Assembly: GCA_964614375.1 (NCBI GenBank)
Contig: CAZTLI010000208.1
Location: 1 to 9,115, forward strand
Direction of reading: 5' to 3'
DNA: 9,115 nucleotides
Source: CAZTLI01 sp964614375
GTDB lineage: Bacteria; Chloroflexota; Anaerolineae; Aggregatilineales; Phototrophicaceae
In this document: in pieces, positions 1-6,280 of the stretch
Position numbering within the stretch: the first letter of the stretch is position 1
Layout: the number at the start of each line of letters is the position of its first letter
Notes under the pieces: model-generated
What the model was told of the DNA's origin: nothing
Seen by the model: only the letters and a program-made list of their open reading frames with translations
The model's database searches: none
Program-made: the position numbers and the translations under genes

Positions 1-6
1 AACTGG

Positions 7-1203
7 ATGATCTTTAGAAGTATGGAAACCCGCTTACTGGTCGGCATCACCGTCTTCGTCGGTCTGATGGTGCTGGTGGGTTGGGTCGCGATTAATGAAG
101 AAGCGCGAATGGCGGCGTTCCAAGAGCGTTCGCATTCCCGTTCGATTGAACGCGGTGCGGCGCTGTTTGCTACGAACTGCTCGAATTGCCACGGCACCGA
201 TGGGCGCGGCAGTACCATTGCCCCCGGTTTGAACAATCCACAGCTTTTTGGGCATGACTTTGGTACAGGCGCGCTCTACGAACAAATCGTTGCGATTGAT
301 ACACTGCTGGATACCGATCCTGCCAATGACGATAGTCTCCTCTATGAACGCACCCAGCTCGAGGCGGAACTAGCCACCGCAGACGATGCGCGCCGCGCTG
401 AGATCGAAGCCCGAATCGCGGAAATTGACGCGCTGATCGACCCGGAAAACCCCGACGGTTTACCTGCCCAGCGTGCCGCTTTGCAAGAAGAATACGATGC
501 CCTTGCAGCACAGATGGAAACGGCGGTTGTACGCGGGTATGATCCTGCGCGTCCTTCTCGCACCGTAAATGTGGAGTGGGGAGGCAGCCTGCACAATTTC
601 ATCTACACCACACTTGTCGGCGGACGCCCGGTGAGTTCCAGCTATTGGCCCCAACCCATGCCCACATGGGGGCAGCCCACTGGCCCACTCCGTCCAGACC
701 AGCTTGAAGACCTCACCAATTACATTCTGAACTGGGATCGAGGCGAAAACTGGACAATTGCCGACCTGAATGCCGTTAATATGTTCGCTGTCGAACCGGG
801 AATTGGTGGTGGCGCGGACGTTGCAACAGCGGGTGTGAATGTGGACGAGATTGTGGCTGAAGTTGCGTCCCTGGAAGGCGATCCAGCCCACGGCGAGGCA
901 TTATATTTTAACAATGCTCGTACCGAAGCCAATCAGTTATTAGGATGCAGCACCTGTCATGAAGCTGGTATTGTTGGGCCGCTGACTACTGGAACGTGGG
1001 CGCGGGTTGAAACTGAACGCTTGAGTGACCCTGCATTGAGTGGCTATACTGCTGAACAGTATGTGATTGAAAGTATTGTAAACCCGAGCGCCTTCGTAGC
1101 GCCCGGTTTCACCGATGCGATGCCCCAGGACTTCGGTAATCGTATGAGTGTACAAGATGTTGCCGATGTCATTGCGTACATGCGAACCCTAACATCGGAA
1201 TAG
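7..1203 (+). CDS. membrane-anchored two-haem cytochrome c
   Basis: This is probably an electron carrier held on the outer face of the cytoplasmic membrane, linking quinol oxidation to a terminal oxidase or other acceptor. Residues 8-29 form one hydrophobic helix with no clear cleavage site, so it looks like a signal anchor. There are two haem c motifs, CSNCH at 58-62 and CSTCH at 314-318. Probable axial methionines are M218 (QPMPTWG) and M372 (AMPQDFG). The first haem domain is split by a charged helical insertion at about 88-178 (see findings). The second domain (about 291-398) is a paralogue of the haem domain of the next gene. The start is uncertain: ATG at 7 forms ATGA with a stop in another frame, as expected for coupling to an upstream gene, but ATG at 22 is also possible and the frame is open to the window edge. 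A partner in a quinol:cytochrome c oxidoreductase is plausible but unproven. Confidence 0.88.
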   Translation: MIFRSMETRLLVGITVFVGLMVLVGWVAINEEARMAAFQERSHSRSIERGAALFATNCSNCHGTDGRGSTIAPGLNNPQLFGHDFGTGALYEQIVAIDTLLDTDPANDDSLLYERTQLEAELATADDARRAEIEARIAEIDALIDPENPDGLPAQRAALQEEYDALAAQMETAVVRGYDPARPSRTVNVEWGGSLHNFIYTTLVGGRPVSSSYWPQPMPTWGQPTGPLRPDQLEDLTNYILNWDRGENWTIADLNAVNMFAVEPGIGGGADVATAGVNVDEIVAEVASLEGDPAHGEALYFNNARTEANQLLGCSTCHEAGIVGPLTTGTWARVETERLSDPALSGYTAEQYVIESIVNPSAFVAPGFTDAMPQDFGNRMSVQDVADVIAYMRTLTSE

Positions 1204-1229
1204 TCAGAAAACACTGCTACAGGTAAAAT
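1201..1229 (+). promoter_or_regulatory. weak candidate promoter for the one-haem cytochrome gene
   Basis: TAGTCA (1201-1206) and TAAAAT (1224-1229) are separated by 17 bases and resemble -35 and -10 elements (4 of 6 and 5 of 6 matches to the sigma-70 consensus). Transcription would begin near 1236, inside the left arm of the terminator. The new transcript would then lack most of that arm and escape termination. This is inference from a weak match; the downstream gene may instead depend on read-through. Confidence 0.25.
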
Positions 1230-1231
1230 AC

Positions 1232-1262
1232 AAAGCCCTCGACACCAAACCGGGGGCTTTTT
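1232..1262 (+). terminator. rho-independent terminator after the two-haem cytochrome gene
   Basis: A 10-bp stem (AAAGCCCTCG at 1232-1241 against CGGGGGCTTT at 1251-1260, with one T-G wobble) encloses a 9-base loop. The right arm runs into a stretch of five T (1258-1262). It starts 28 bases after the TAG of the two-haem cytochrome gene, so it probably ends that transcript. Only 20 bases then remain before the start of the next gene. Confidence 0.8.
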
Positions 1263-1282
1263 GAATGACGAATACGGAGTGA

Positions 1283-1987
1283 ATGTTGACTCGAATATCT
1301 ATATTACTCCTCATCGCACTGCTGGCATTTGTTGGCGCTGGATTGGTCGCGCAGGATGATACATCGACAGACCTGCCGTCATGCAATAGCGACGGCATCA
1401 CCACCCTGCTCGAACAGTATCCGATTGACCCATCTGCCGACTTTGAAGACACCATGACCGCGATTTATCAGGTTGGCCTCATCTATCAACAATATGCGGT
1501 TAGCTGCGGCTATCTTCCTACCGATGAAGAACGCGCGGTATTAGCCGATTACGTGGTCGAAATTGTCGATATACCGACTCTCATCGCCGCGACAACGGTT
1601 GGCACAGATGTGGATGCAATTTTGATACAGATGGAAGATATTCTGCCCGATCCGTTTAATGGGCAGCTTCTCTATAACGGCATTGAATTCAGTATAGATG
1701 GTACACCGCTTGGCTGTTCGGGATGTCACGAAGGCGAAAATCCGGTTGGCCCACTCACAGAAGGCACATGGACCCGCGCCGATGAAATCCGTCTCAATGA
1801 CCCCCTGCTGGACGGTTATACCATCCAATATTATCTGGTGGAGAGTATCATCCATCCCAATGCCTATATCGTGCCCGGTTATGGCGAAAATCTGATGCCA
1901 TCCAGTTATGGCATACGCCTCAACATCCAACAACTGGCGGACATCGTGGCCTACCTCGAAAGTCAGGATCAACTACTGGACGAATAG
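1283..1987 (+). CDS. secreted one-haem cytochrome c
   Basis: This is a c-type cytochrome of 234 residues, exported by an N-terminal signal peptide (hydrophobic core about 5-21, likely cleavage near LVAQDD at 21-26). Only one haem motif is present, CSGCH at 145-149, and M205 (NLMPSSYG) is the likely axial ligand. Residues 30-120 form a mostly helical domain that I do not recognise. It carries two cysteines, C34 and C75, which could form a disulfide outside the cell membrane. Residues 122-228 closely match the second haem domain of the gene upstream, so the pair arose by duplication or domain sharing. GGAG at 1276-1279 is a ribosome site with short spacing to the ATG. Its position between a terminator and an independent small gene suggests a separate expression unit. 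A role in electron transfer is very likely; the partner is unknown. Confidence 0.87.
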   Translation: MLTRISILLLIALLAFVGAGLVAQDDTSTDLPSCNSDGITTLLEQYPIDPSADFEDTMTAIYQVGLIYQQYAVSCGYLPTDEERAVLADYVVEIVDIPTLIAATTVGTDVDAILIQMEDILPDPFNGQLLYNGIEFSIDGTPLGCSGCHEGENPVGPLTEGTWTRADEIRLNDPLLDGYTIQYYLVESIIHPNAYIVPGYGENLMPSSYGIRLNIQQLADIVAYLESQDQLLDE

Positions 1988-1990
1988 GAT

Positions 1991-2019
1991 TTTTCCCGCA
2001 ACACATTGCGCGGTACAAT
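1991..2019 (+). promoter_or_regulatory. candidate promoter for the small membrane protein gene
   Basis: TACAAT at 2014-2019 is a good -10 element. The hexamer 17 bases upstream, TTTTCC (1991-1996), is a poor -35. Transcription would start near 2026, about 30 bases before the ATG at 2058. Support rests mainly on the -10 box and its location in the short intergenic gap. Confidence 0.35.
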
Positions 2020-2057
2020 GATGCTATTCACATTACCGTCTATATAGGAGAACGCCC

Positions 2058-2309
2058 ATGCGATCACGCCTAAAAGATTTCGTCTTATTATTGCTCATCT
2101 GTGGATTGTTACTGTCTGCGCCAATGGTATTAGGACAAGACGACGATGGAGACGCCGAACCGGATACAACCACTGAAACAACCGACGCCACACAACAAGA
2201 CCCCGGGCTTGGGACACTGATTCTTGGTGGCGGAATAATCGCCATCATCCTCGTCGGGGCTATGATGACGATGAAAGAAGGCTTCAAACAACCCGAATCC
2301 ACCTCATAA
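2058..2309 (+). CDS. small two-helix membrane protein of unknown function
   Basis: I do not recognise this 83-residue protein. It has a basic N-terminus and a hydrophobic segment (about 8-26) that looks like a signal peptide with possible cleavage before QDDD at 27-30. An acidic, threonine-rich linker (about 28-50) follows, then a second hydrophobic helix (about 51-72, glycine-rich) and a short basic/polar tail. If the leader is cleaved, the mature protein is a single-span membrane peptide with its acidic linker outside. The start is well supported by GGAG at 2047-2050, seven bases before the ATG. It lies after two cytochrome genes and before the ccm operon, so it may be a small accessory subunit of a respiratory complex, but nothing in the sequence proves this. 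It has no cysteine pair or haem motif. Confidence 0.72.
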   Translation: MRSRLKDFVLLLLICGLLLSAPMVLGQDDDGDAEPDTTTETTDATQQDPGLGTLILGGGIIAIILVGAMMTMKEGFKQPESTS

Positions 2310-2329
2310 ACTGGATCAGGTACAAGCCA

Positions 2330-2356
2330 CGGGTAGGTCGAAGAGTGGCCTACCCG
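2330..2356 (+). terminator. GC-rich hairpin, possible terminator without a U tract
   Basis: CGGGTAGGTC (2330-2339) pairs with GGCCTACCCG (2347-2356) through ten base pairs, one a T-G wobble, around a seven-base loop. It starts 21 bases after the TAA of the small membrane protein gene, where a terminator is expected, but no T run follows on either strand. It could be an imperfect terminator, a transcript-stabilising hairpin or a protein-binding inverted repeat. Confidence 0.45.
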
Positions 2357-2419
2357 CTAGCGTCGCGTCACCATTTCTCAAATTCGCCGAAGTGATATAT
2401 CAAAATCTATTTCCAGCAA

Positions 2420-2454
2420 TTGACCTGTGATAAATAGCCCAAGTTGGTTATAAT
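2420..2454 (+). promoter_or_regulatory. candidate promoter of the ccm operon
   Basis: TATAAT at 2449-2454 is a perfect sigma-70 -10 hexamer. Transcription would start near 2461, giving a leader of about 48 bases before the ccmE ATG. A good -35 look-alike, TTGACC (2420-2425), lies 23 bases upstream, too far for normal spacing; at 17 bases there is only TGTGAT. The -10 element is convincing, the -35 is not, so an activator may be needed. Confidence 0.5.
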
Positions 2455-2497
2455 ACGCGGCATTCTGGGGCGAGCCTCTATTGTAAAGTGATTGATC

Positions 2498-2503
2498 AGG
2501 AGA
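2498..2503 (+). promoter_or_regulatory. ribosome binding site that fixes the ccmE start
   Basis: AGGAGA lies five bases before the ATG at 2509. The frame also has a GTG at 2488, but that codon has no comparable site. The ATG at 2509 is therefore the better start, shortening the protein by seven residues. Confidence 0.75.
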
Positions 2504-2508
2504 CAAAT

Positions 2509-3048
2509 ATGGTGGATGCAACCTGGGAAAAGCCCAAAAACCAGCCCATCACACTGAAAAAATCGGGCACTGAACGTTTAAAATTTCTAATTGGCGGTTT
2601 GCTGATTCTGGCATCAGTCGCCTATTTGATCATTTCCGGGACTGCCGCTGGCGCACGCTATTTTATTACGGTGGAGTCGCTGCTCAGTAATGCGGATTAT
2701 GTTGGGCAGACGGTTCGCATCTCTGGCGCGGTCATCGGCGATACTATCGAATTTGTCGCAGATGAAGACTCCACGACAATCACATTCACCATGACCAACA
2801 TCCCGGACACCTTTGATGACCTCGCATCCACACTGTATGAGGCGGTCAACGATCCCGATGCGCCACGCATCACCGTCGTTGTGCGTAACCAACCGATGCC
2901 TGACCTGCTCCAACATGAAGCGCAAGCTATCGTCAGCGGCTATCTGGGCGAAGATGGCATATTCTATGCCAATGAACTGCTTTTACGCTGTCCCAGCCGT
3001 TACGAAAGCGATATTCCACAGCAATCCGCCAATTCGGACGAGGCATAA
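2509..3048 (+). CDS. ccmE: CcmE haem chaperone, cysteine type
   Basis: CcmE accepts haem from CcmABCD and carries it to the CcmF haem lyase outside the cytoplasmic membrane. The 179-residue protein has a cytoplasmic N-terminus rich in lysine, one membrane helix (about 26-44), then the beta-rich haem-carrier domain (about 50-160), which includes the family pattern VGQTVRISGAV at 65-75. In E. coli CcmE the haem is bound covalently by a histidine in HDENY. Here the same place reads CPSRY, with C161 and Y165, the CxxxY form known from archaea and Desulfovibrio. The tail after it is short and polar. The start at ATG 2509 is chosen for its AGGAGA site; a GTG at 2488 would add seven residues. It is the first gene of the operon and ends six bases before ccmF. 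Confidence 0.93.
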   Translation: MVDATWEKPKNQPITLKKSGTERLKFLIGGLLILASVAYLIISGTAAGARYFITVESLLSNADYVGQTVRISGAVIGDTIEFVADEDSTTITFTMTNIPDTFDDLASTLYEAVNDPDAPRITVVVRNQPMPDLLQHEAQAIVSGYLGEDGIFYANELLLRCPSRYESDIPQQSANSDEA

Positions 3049-3054
3049 CGACAA

Positions 3055-5169
3055 ATGCTGGCTGAAATAGGCTTCATTGGCGTTGCGCTTGCGTTTATTG
3101 CTGCGCTTTACGCCATCGGTGTCAGTATCTATGGCGCGCGAAAACAGTCTGACCCATTGATTATCAGCGGGCGTAACGCTGCACTCGCCACTTTTCCGCT
3201 GCTGTTGATGGCGACGTTAACATTGGTGATTGCCCTCCTTAATGAGCAATATCAGATTTCGTATGTCTGGTCGGTGACAGACCCATCTACACCAACCTTC
3301 TTCCGCATCACCGCCTTATGGGGTTCACAAAAAGGCTCATTACTGTTCTGGTCGCTGTTAATGAGTCTATTTGCGGTTGGCGCGATTAGCCTCAATTGGC
3401 GCAGTCATCGCCAGCTCATGCCCTATGCCACAGCATATATGATGGCGGTGCTGGCCTTTTTCTTAATGCTGACATTGTTCTACGAAAACCCATTTGAACG
3501 CTTCTGGATAACACCCGATTTACCTGAAAGCGCGGGCATCCCGGCATACACCTTCATCCCTGCCGGCGCAACCGCCCCGCCGTATGCGCTGCTGGCGAAT
3601 AGTGCCAATGGTCTCAATCCGCTGTTGCGACATTTTGGCATGATTATCCACCCGCCGATGTTGTATCTGGGTTTTGTGGGCTTTGTTATCCCATTTGCAT
3701 TCGCCATGGCAGCATTAGCATCAGGCGATTTGTCAACCAACTGGATTAAAGCCACACGCCGCTGGGCACTGGTCGCCTGGTTGTTCCTCAGTCTGGGGCT
3801 GATCTTGGGTGGTCGCTGGGCATATGATGTGCTCGGATGGGGTGGCTACTGGGGTTGGGACCCGGTTGAAAATGCCGCCTTTCTGCCCTGGTTGGTCGGG
3901 ACAGCATTTCTCCACAGTGTGATGATTCAAGAGAAGCGCGGGATGCTGAAATTGTGGAATATGTTCCTCATTATCGGCACATTTTCCGCCGCCATTTTTG
4001 GCACATTTGCCACCCGCAGCGGCTTGATTGACAGCGTGCATAGCTTTGCCAGCAGCAACATCGGTCTGCCCATGCTGCTGTTCTGGGCACTGATTACTGT
4101 GATTTCCGTTGGCATGATTTTATGGCGCTGGAATCAAGGCTTACTGAAAGACGAGCACGAATTCGCTGGTTTGCTCAGTCGGGAAATGCTATTTGTGCTG
4201 AACAACGTCATTTTTATCACGTTGACCGTCGCTATTTTTTGGGGCAGTTTCGGTGCGCCGATAGTATCCGAATTATTCCTCGATACGGACATCACCATCG
4301 GCATCGAATATTATTATCTGGTCACGCCACCCTTGTTCCTCGCACTTTATATTTTGATGGGTATCGCGCCCCTGTCCGCATGGGGAGCGACATCTGTCCG
4401 ACGTTTAGGCAAGGCGCTGGTGATTCCGCTGCTATTAGCGGCGGTTATTGTCATTATTACTATCGCAGCGGGCACAGACGCATCTACAGCAATATTGGGC
4501 TATGGAACAGTGAGCCTCGCCGGATTTGTGGCGCTCAATGAAATTGTGCGCGGTGTGCTGGCACGTAGACACGGATTGGGTGAAAGCTGGTTTGTCGCCG
4601 TAACATCGCTATTCCAGCGCAATAAACGCCGCTACGGGGGTTATGTCATCCATATTGGTGTGGCGATTATCGGTATCGGTGTGATTGGCAGCACGCTGTT
4701 TCAGGTCGAAACACAGCGCACCATGCAAATCGGCGACACGTTGACGATTGGTGACTATGAACTGCGTTTTGATAATTTCCGCGCCGGTCAAATCGCATCT
4801 GACTTACGGGTCATTGATGCTGCCGATATGACCCTGTTACAGGACGGGCAAGAAATCGCCCGCATCAGCCCCCGCATTGACTATTTCCCACAGGCAGGCG
4901 ATAGTGCTATGCCCATGACCATCGCCGGGTCGCACAGCACGCTGGCGCGAGATGTCTATGTTTTGCTGCTGTTTGGATCGAACGCTCAGAACGCGATTTT
5001 CAAGGTGTATATTAATCCCCTCATAAATCTCGTCTGGTATGGTGGCTTGATTCTCATCATTGGCACGCTCATCGCCGCATGGCCGCTTGAACCTGTGCCT
5101 GTCCATCTGCGTGAACGTCGGCGACGGGCGGGCGCTGTCCATAAACCAATGGGAGTGCCCGCATCATGA
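3055..5169 (+). CDS. ccmF: CcmF cytochrome c haem lyase
   Basis: CcmF takes haem from CcmE and attaches it to the CXXCH cysteines of apocytochromes at the outer face of the membrane. The 704-residue protein has many membrane helices, which fits the family (around 650 residues or a little more). The tryptophan-rich haem-handling WWD motif is at 261-273 (GWGGYWGWDPVEN). Four conserved histidines can be placed by their surroundings: H199 (HPPMLYLG) and H329 (DSVHSFAS) in outer loops, H287 (AFLHSV) and H533 (VIHIGVA) in membrane helices. By family knowledge these ligate CcmE-haem and a structural haem b. Residues about 553-650 form the large outer domain before the last helix (about 655-676), followed by a basic cytoplasmic tail. 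Spacing to ccmE is six bases with no strong ribosome site except GAGG at 3040-3043, so coupling is likely. The stop overlaps the ccmH start as ATGA. Confidence 0.97.
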   Translation: MLAEIGFIGVALAFIAALYAIGVSIYGARKQSDPLIISGRNAALATFPLLLMATLTLVIALLNEQYQISYVWSVTDPSTPTFFRITALWGSQKGSLLFWSLLMSLFAVGAISLNWRSHRQLMPYATAYMMAVLAFFLMLTLFYENPFERFWITPDLPESAGIPAYTFIPAGATAPPYALLANSANGLNPLLRHFGMIIHPPMLYLGFVGFVIPFAFAMAALASGDLSTNWIKATRRWALVAWLFLSLGLILGGRWAYDVLGWGGYWGWDPVENAAFLPWLVGTAFLHSVMIQEKRGMLKLWNMFLIIGTFSAAIFGTFATRSGLIDSVHSFASSNIGLPMLLFWALITVISVGMILWRWNQGLLKDEHEFAGLLSREMLFVLNNVIFITLTVAIFWGSFGAPIVSELFLDTDITIGIEYYYLVTPPLFLALYILMGIAPLSAWGATSVRRLGKALVIPLLLAAVIVIITIAAGTDASTAILGYGTVSLAGFVALNEIVRGVLARRHGLGESWFVAVTSLFQRNKRRYGGYVIHIGVAIIGIGVIGSTLFQVETQRTMQIGDTLTIGDYELRFDNFRAGQIASDLRVIDAADMTLLQDGQEIARISPRIDYFPQAGDSAMPMTIAGSHSTLARDVYVLLLFGSNAQNAIFKVYINPLINLVWYGGLILIIGTLIAAWPLEPVPVHLRERRRRAGAVHKPMGVPAS

Positions 5170-5681
5170 GGTCACGCAATTTCAGTGTGTATAGCCTGAC
5201 GATTGTATTGATTCTGCTGGTAACGGTGGTATTTGTTACCGCGCAGGAACGCGACCCGTCGGACGTAAGCGATGATGAAGTGAATGCAGTCGCCGGGCAG
5301 ATGTATTGTCCTGTGTGCGAAGGCGTGCCATTAGACGATTGCCATACCGTCACCTGCATCGAGTGGAAAGAAGAAATCCGCCAACAGATTGCCAGCGGTC
5401 AATCGACACAACAAATTATTGACAGCTTTGTCGTCCGCTTTGGCGAAGTCGTCGTTGGCGCACCAACAGACCCCACCCTACGCGCACTATCCTTGATGAC
5501 GCCGTTAATCGTCGCTATCGTCGTTATCATCGGTGGAATATGGACATTCTCACGCTGGCAGCGTAATCGCCGCTTAGAGGCGTTCCCATTGCCTGCCGCC
5601 CCACCCGAAGCAGCTAATCCAACTCATACGGACGATGACTACCGCGCGCGGTTGGAACAAGACTTGCAATTACGAAGGTAA
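5166..5681 (+). CDS. ccmH: CcmH apocytochrome thiol oxidoreductase with extra cysteine pair
   Basis: CcmH reduces or holds the CXXCH thiols of apocytochrome before haem attachment. The 171-residue protein has a signal peptide or N-terminal helix (about 9-26), the outer CcmH domain with the active-site pair CPVC at 48-51, a second membrane helix (about 108-128), and a basic cytoplasmic tail ending in a charged helix (about 156-170). The helix after the active site (EWKEEIRQQIASGQS, then IIDSFVVRFGE) is typical of the family. Unlike E. coli CcmH there are two more cysteines, C59 and C64, shortly after the active pair. The start overlaps the ccmF stop in ATGA, with GGGAG at 5151-5155 ten bases upstream. 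The TPR domain fused to CcmH in E. coli is absent; a short CcmI-like protein is encoded two genes later. Confidence 0.93.
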   Translation: MRSRNFSVYSLTIVLILLVTVVFVTAQERDPSDVSDDEVNAVAGQMYCPVCEGVPLDDCHTVTCIEWKEEIRQQIASGQSTQQIIDSFVVRFGEVVVGAPTDPTLRALSLMTPLIVAIVVIIGGIWTFSRWQRNRRLEAFPLPAAPPEAANPTHTDDDYRARLEQDLQLRR

Positions 5682-5686
5682 CGCTG

Positions 5687-6280
5687 ATGACGAATGAACC
5701 TGTTTCAGACCATCGGATGCTAAACGCAGATACGTCTACAGTTCCGGGTAGACTGAGTGCTGGCTCAATCGTCATGCTCGTTGGCGTGATCTTGTTTGCC
5801 GGTGTCGTGGGTGTGGCACTGCTGCAACGCAATCAATCACAGCCCACATCCGGCCCTGCGCCCGATTTCACGCTGGAAACATTTGACGGCGAAACCCTCA
5901 CCCTGTCCGAGCTGCGGGGCAATATTGTCGTGGTCAATTTCTGGGCGAGCTGGTGCGGCCCCTGCCGGGATGAAGCACCTGTCCTGCAAACGGCGTGGGA
6001 AACCTATCGCGATCAAGGCGTTATATTTGTGGGCATCGCCTATCTGGAAGCGTCCGACCAAACCGCCCTGACATTTATCAACGAATTTCAGATCACGTAT
6101 CCAAATGGTACAGACGTGGGGTCGCGTATAGGACGCAGCTATCGCATCACAGGTGTGCCGGAAACATTCATTATTGACCGAAACGGTGAAGTTGCACATT
6201 TCTTCATCATCCCATTGAATGAAACGCTGCTCACAACCGCTATCGAGGATGTGCTGGCGGAAAGCGAAACCAGCTCGTGA
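5687..6280 (+). CDS. ccmG: CcmG/ResA/TlpA-type membrane thioredoxin
   Basis: This is a membrane-anchored thiol-disulfide oxidoreductase that should pass electrons to CcmH or directly to apocytochrome cysteines. It has 197 residues: a polar N-terminus, one membrane helix (about 26-46), then an outer thioredoxin-fold domain (about 55-192). The active site is WCGPC with C90 and C93. The cis-proline loop is GVPETF, with P158. PDFTLETFDGE at 59-69 is the usual opening of the redoxin family. WCGPC is more like thioredoxin than the WCPTC of E. coli CcmG, so ResA or TlpA would be equally fair family names; the place in the ccm operon favours CcmG. GAAGG at 5674-5678 serves the ATG. The stop overlaps the next start as GTGA. 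Confidence 0.9.
   Translation: MTNEPVSDHRMLNADTSTVPGRLSAGSIVMLVGVILFAGVVGVALLQRNQSQPTSGPAPDFTLETFDGETLTLSELRGNIVVVNFWASWCGPCRDEAPVLQTAWETYRDQGVIFVGIAYLEASDQTALTFINEFQITYPNGTDVGSRIGRSYRITGVPETFIIDRNGEVAHFFIIPLNETLLTTAIEDVLAESETSS

Noticed and set aside
460..891. Open frame of 143 codons on the - strand
   Set aside because: It lies fully opposite the two-haem cytochrome gene, has no recognisable domain, and covers conserved coding sequence of the + strand.
1541..1972. Open frame of 143 codons on the - strand
   Set aside because: It is antisense to the one-haem cytochrome gene, including its haem motif, and its translation shows no family features.
1997..2013. Small inverted repeat CGCAA-CACA-TTGCG after the one-haem cytochrome gene
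   Set aside because: The stem is only five base pairs and no T run follows it, so it is too weak to call a terminator.
2488..2508. GTG start for CcmE seven codons upstream
   Set aside because: It has no good ribosome site, while the ATG at 2509 follows AGGAGA at ideal spacing.
4122..4541. Open frame of 139 codons on the + strand inside ccmF
   Set aside because: It is out of frame within a region that encodes conserved CcmF membrane helices, and its translation is basic and mixed, without a domain.
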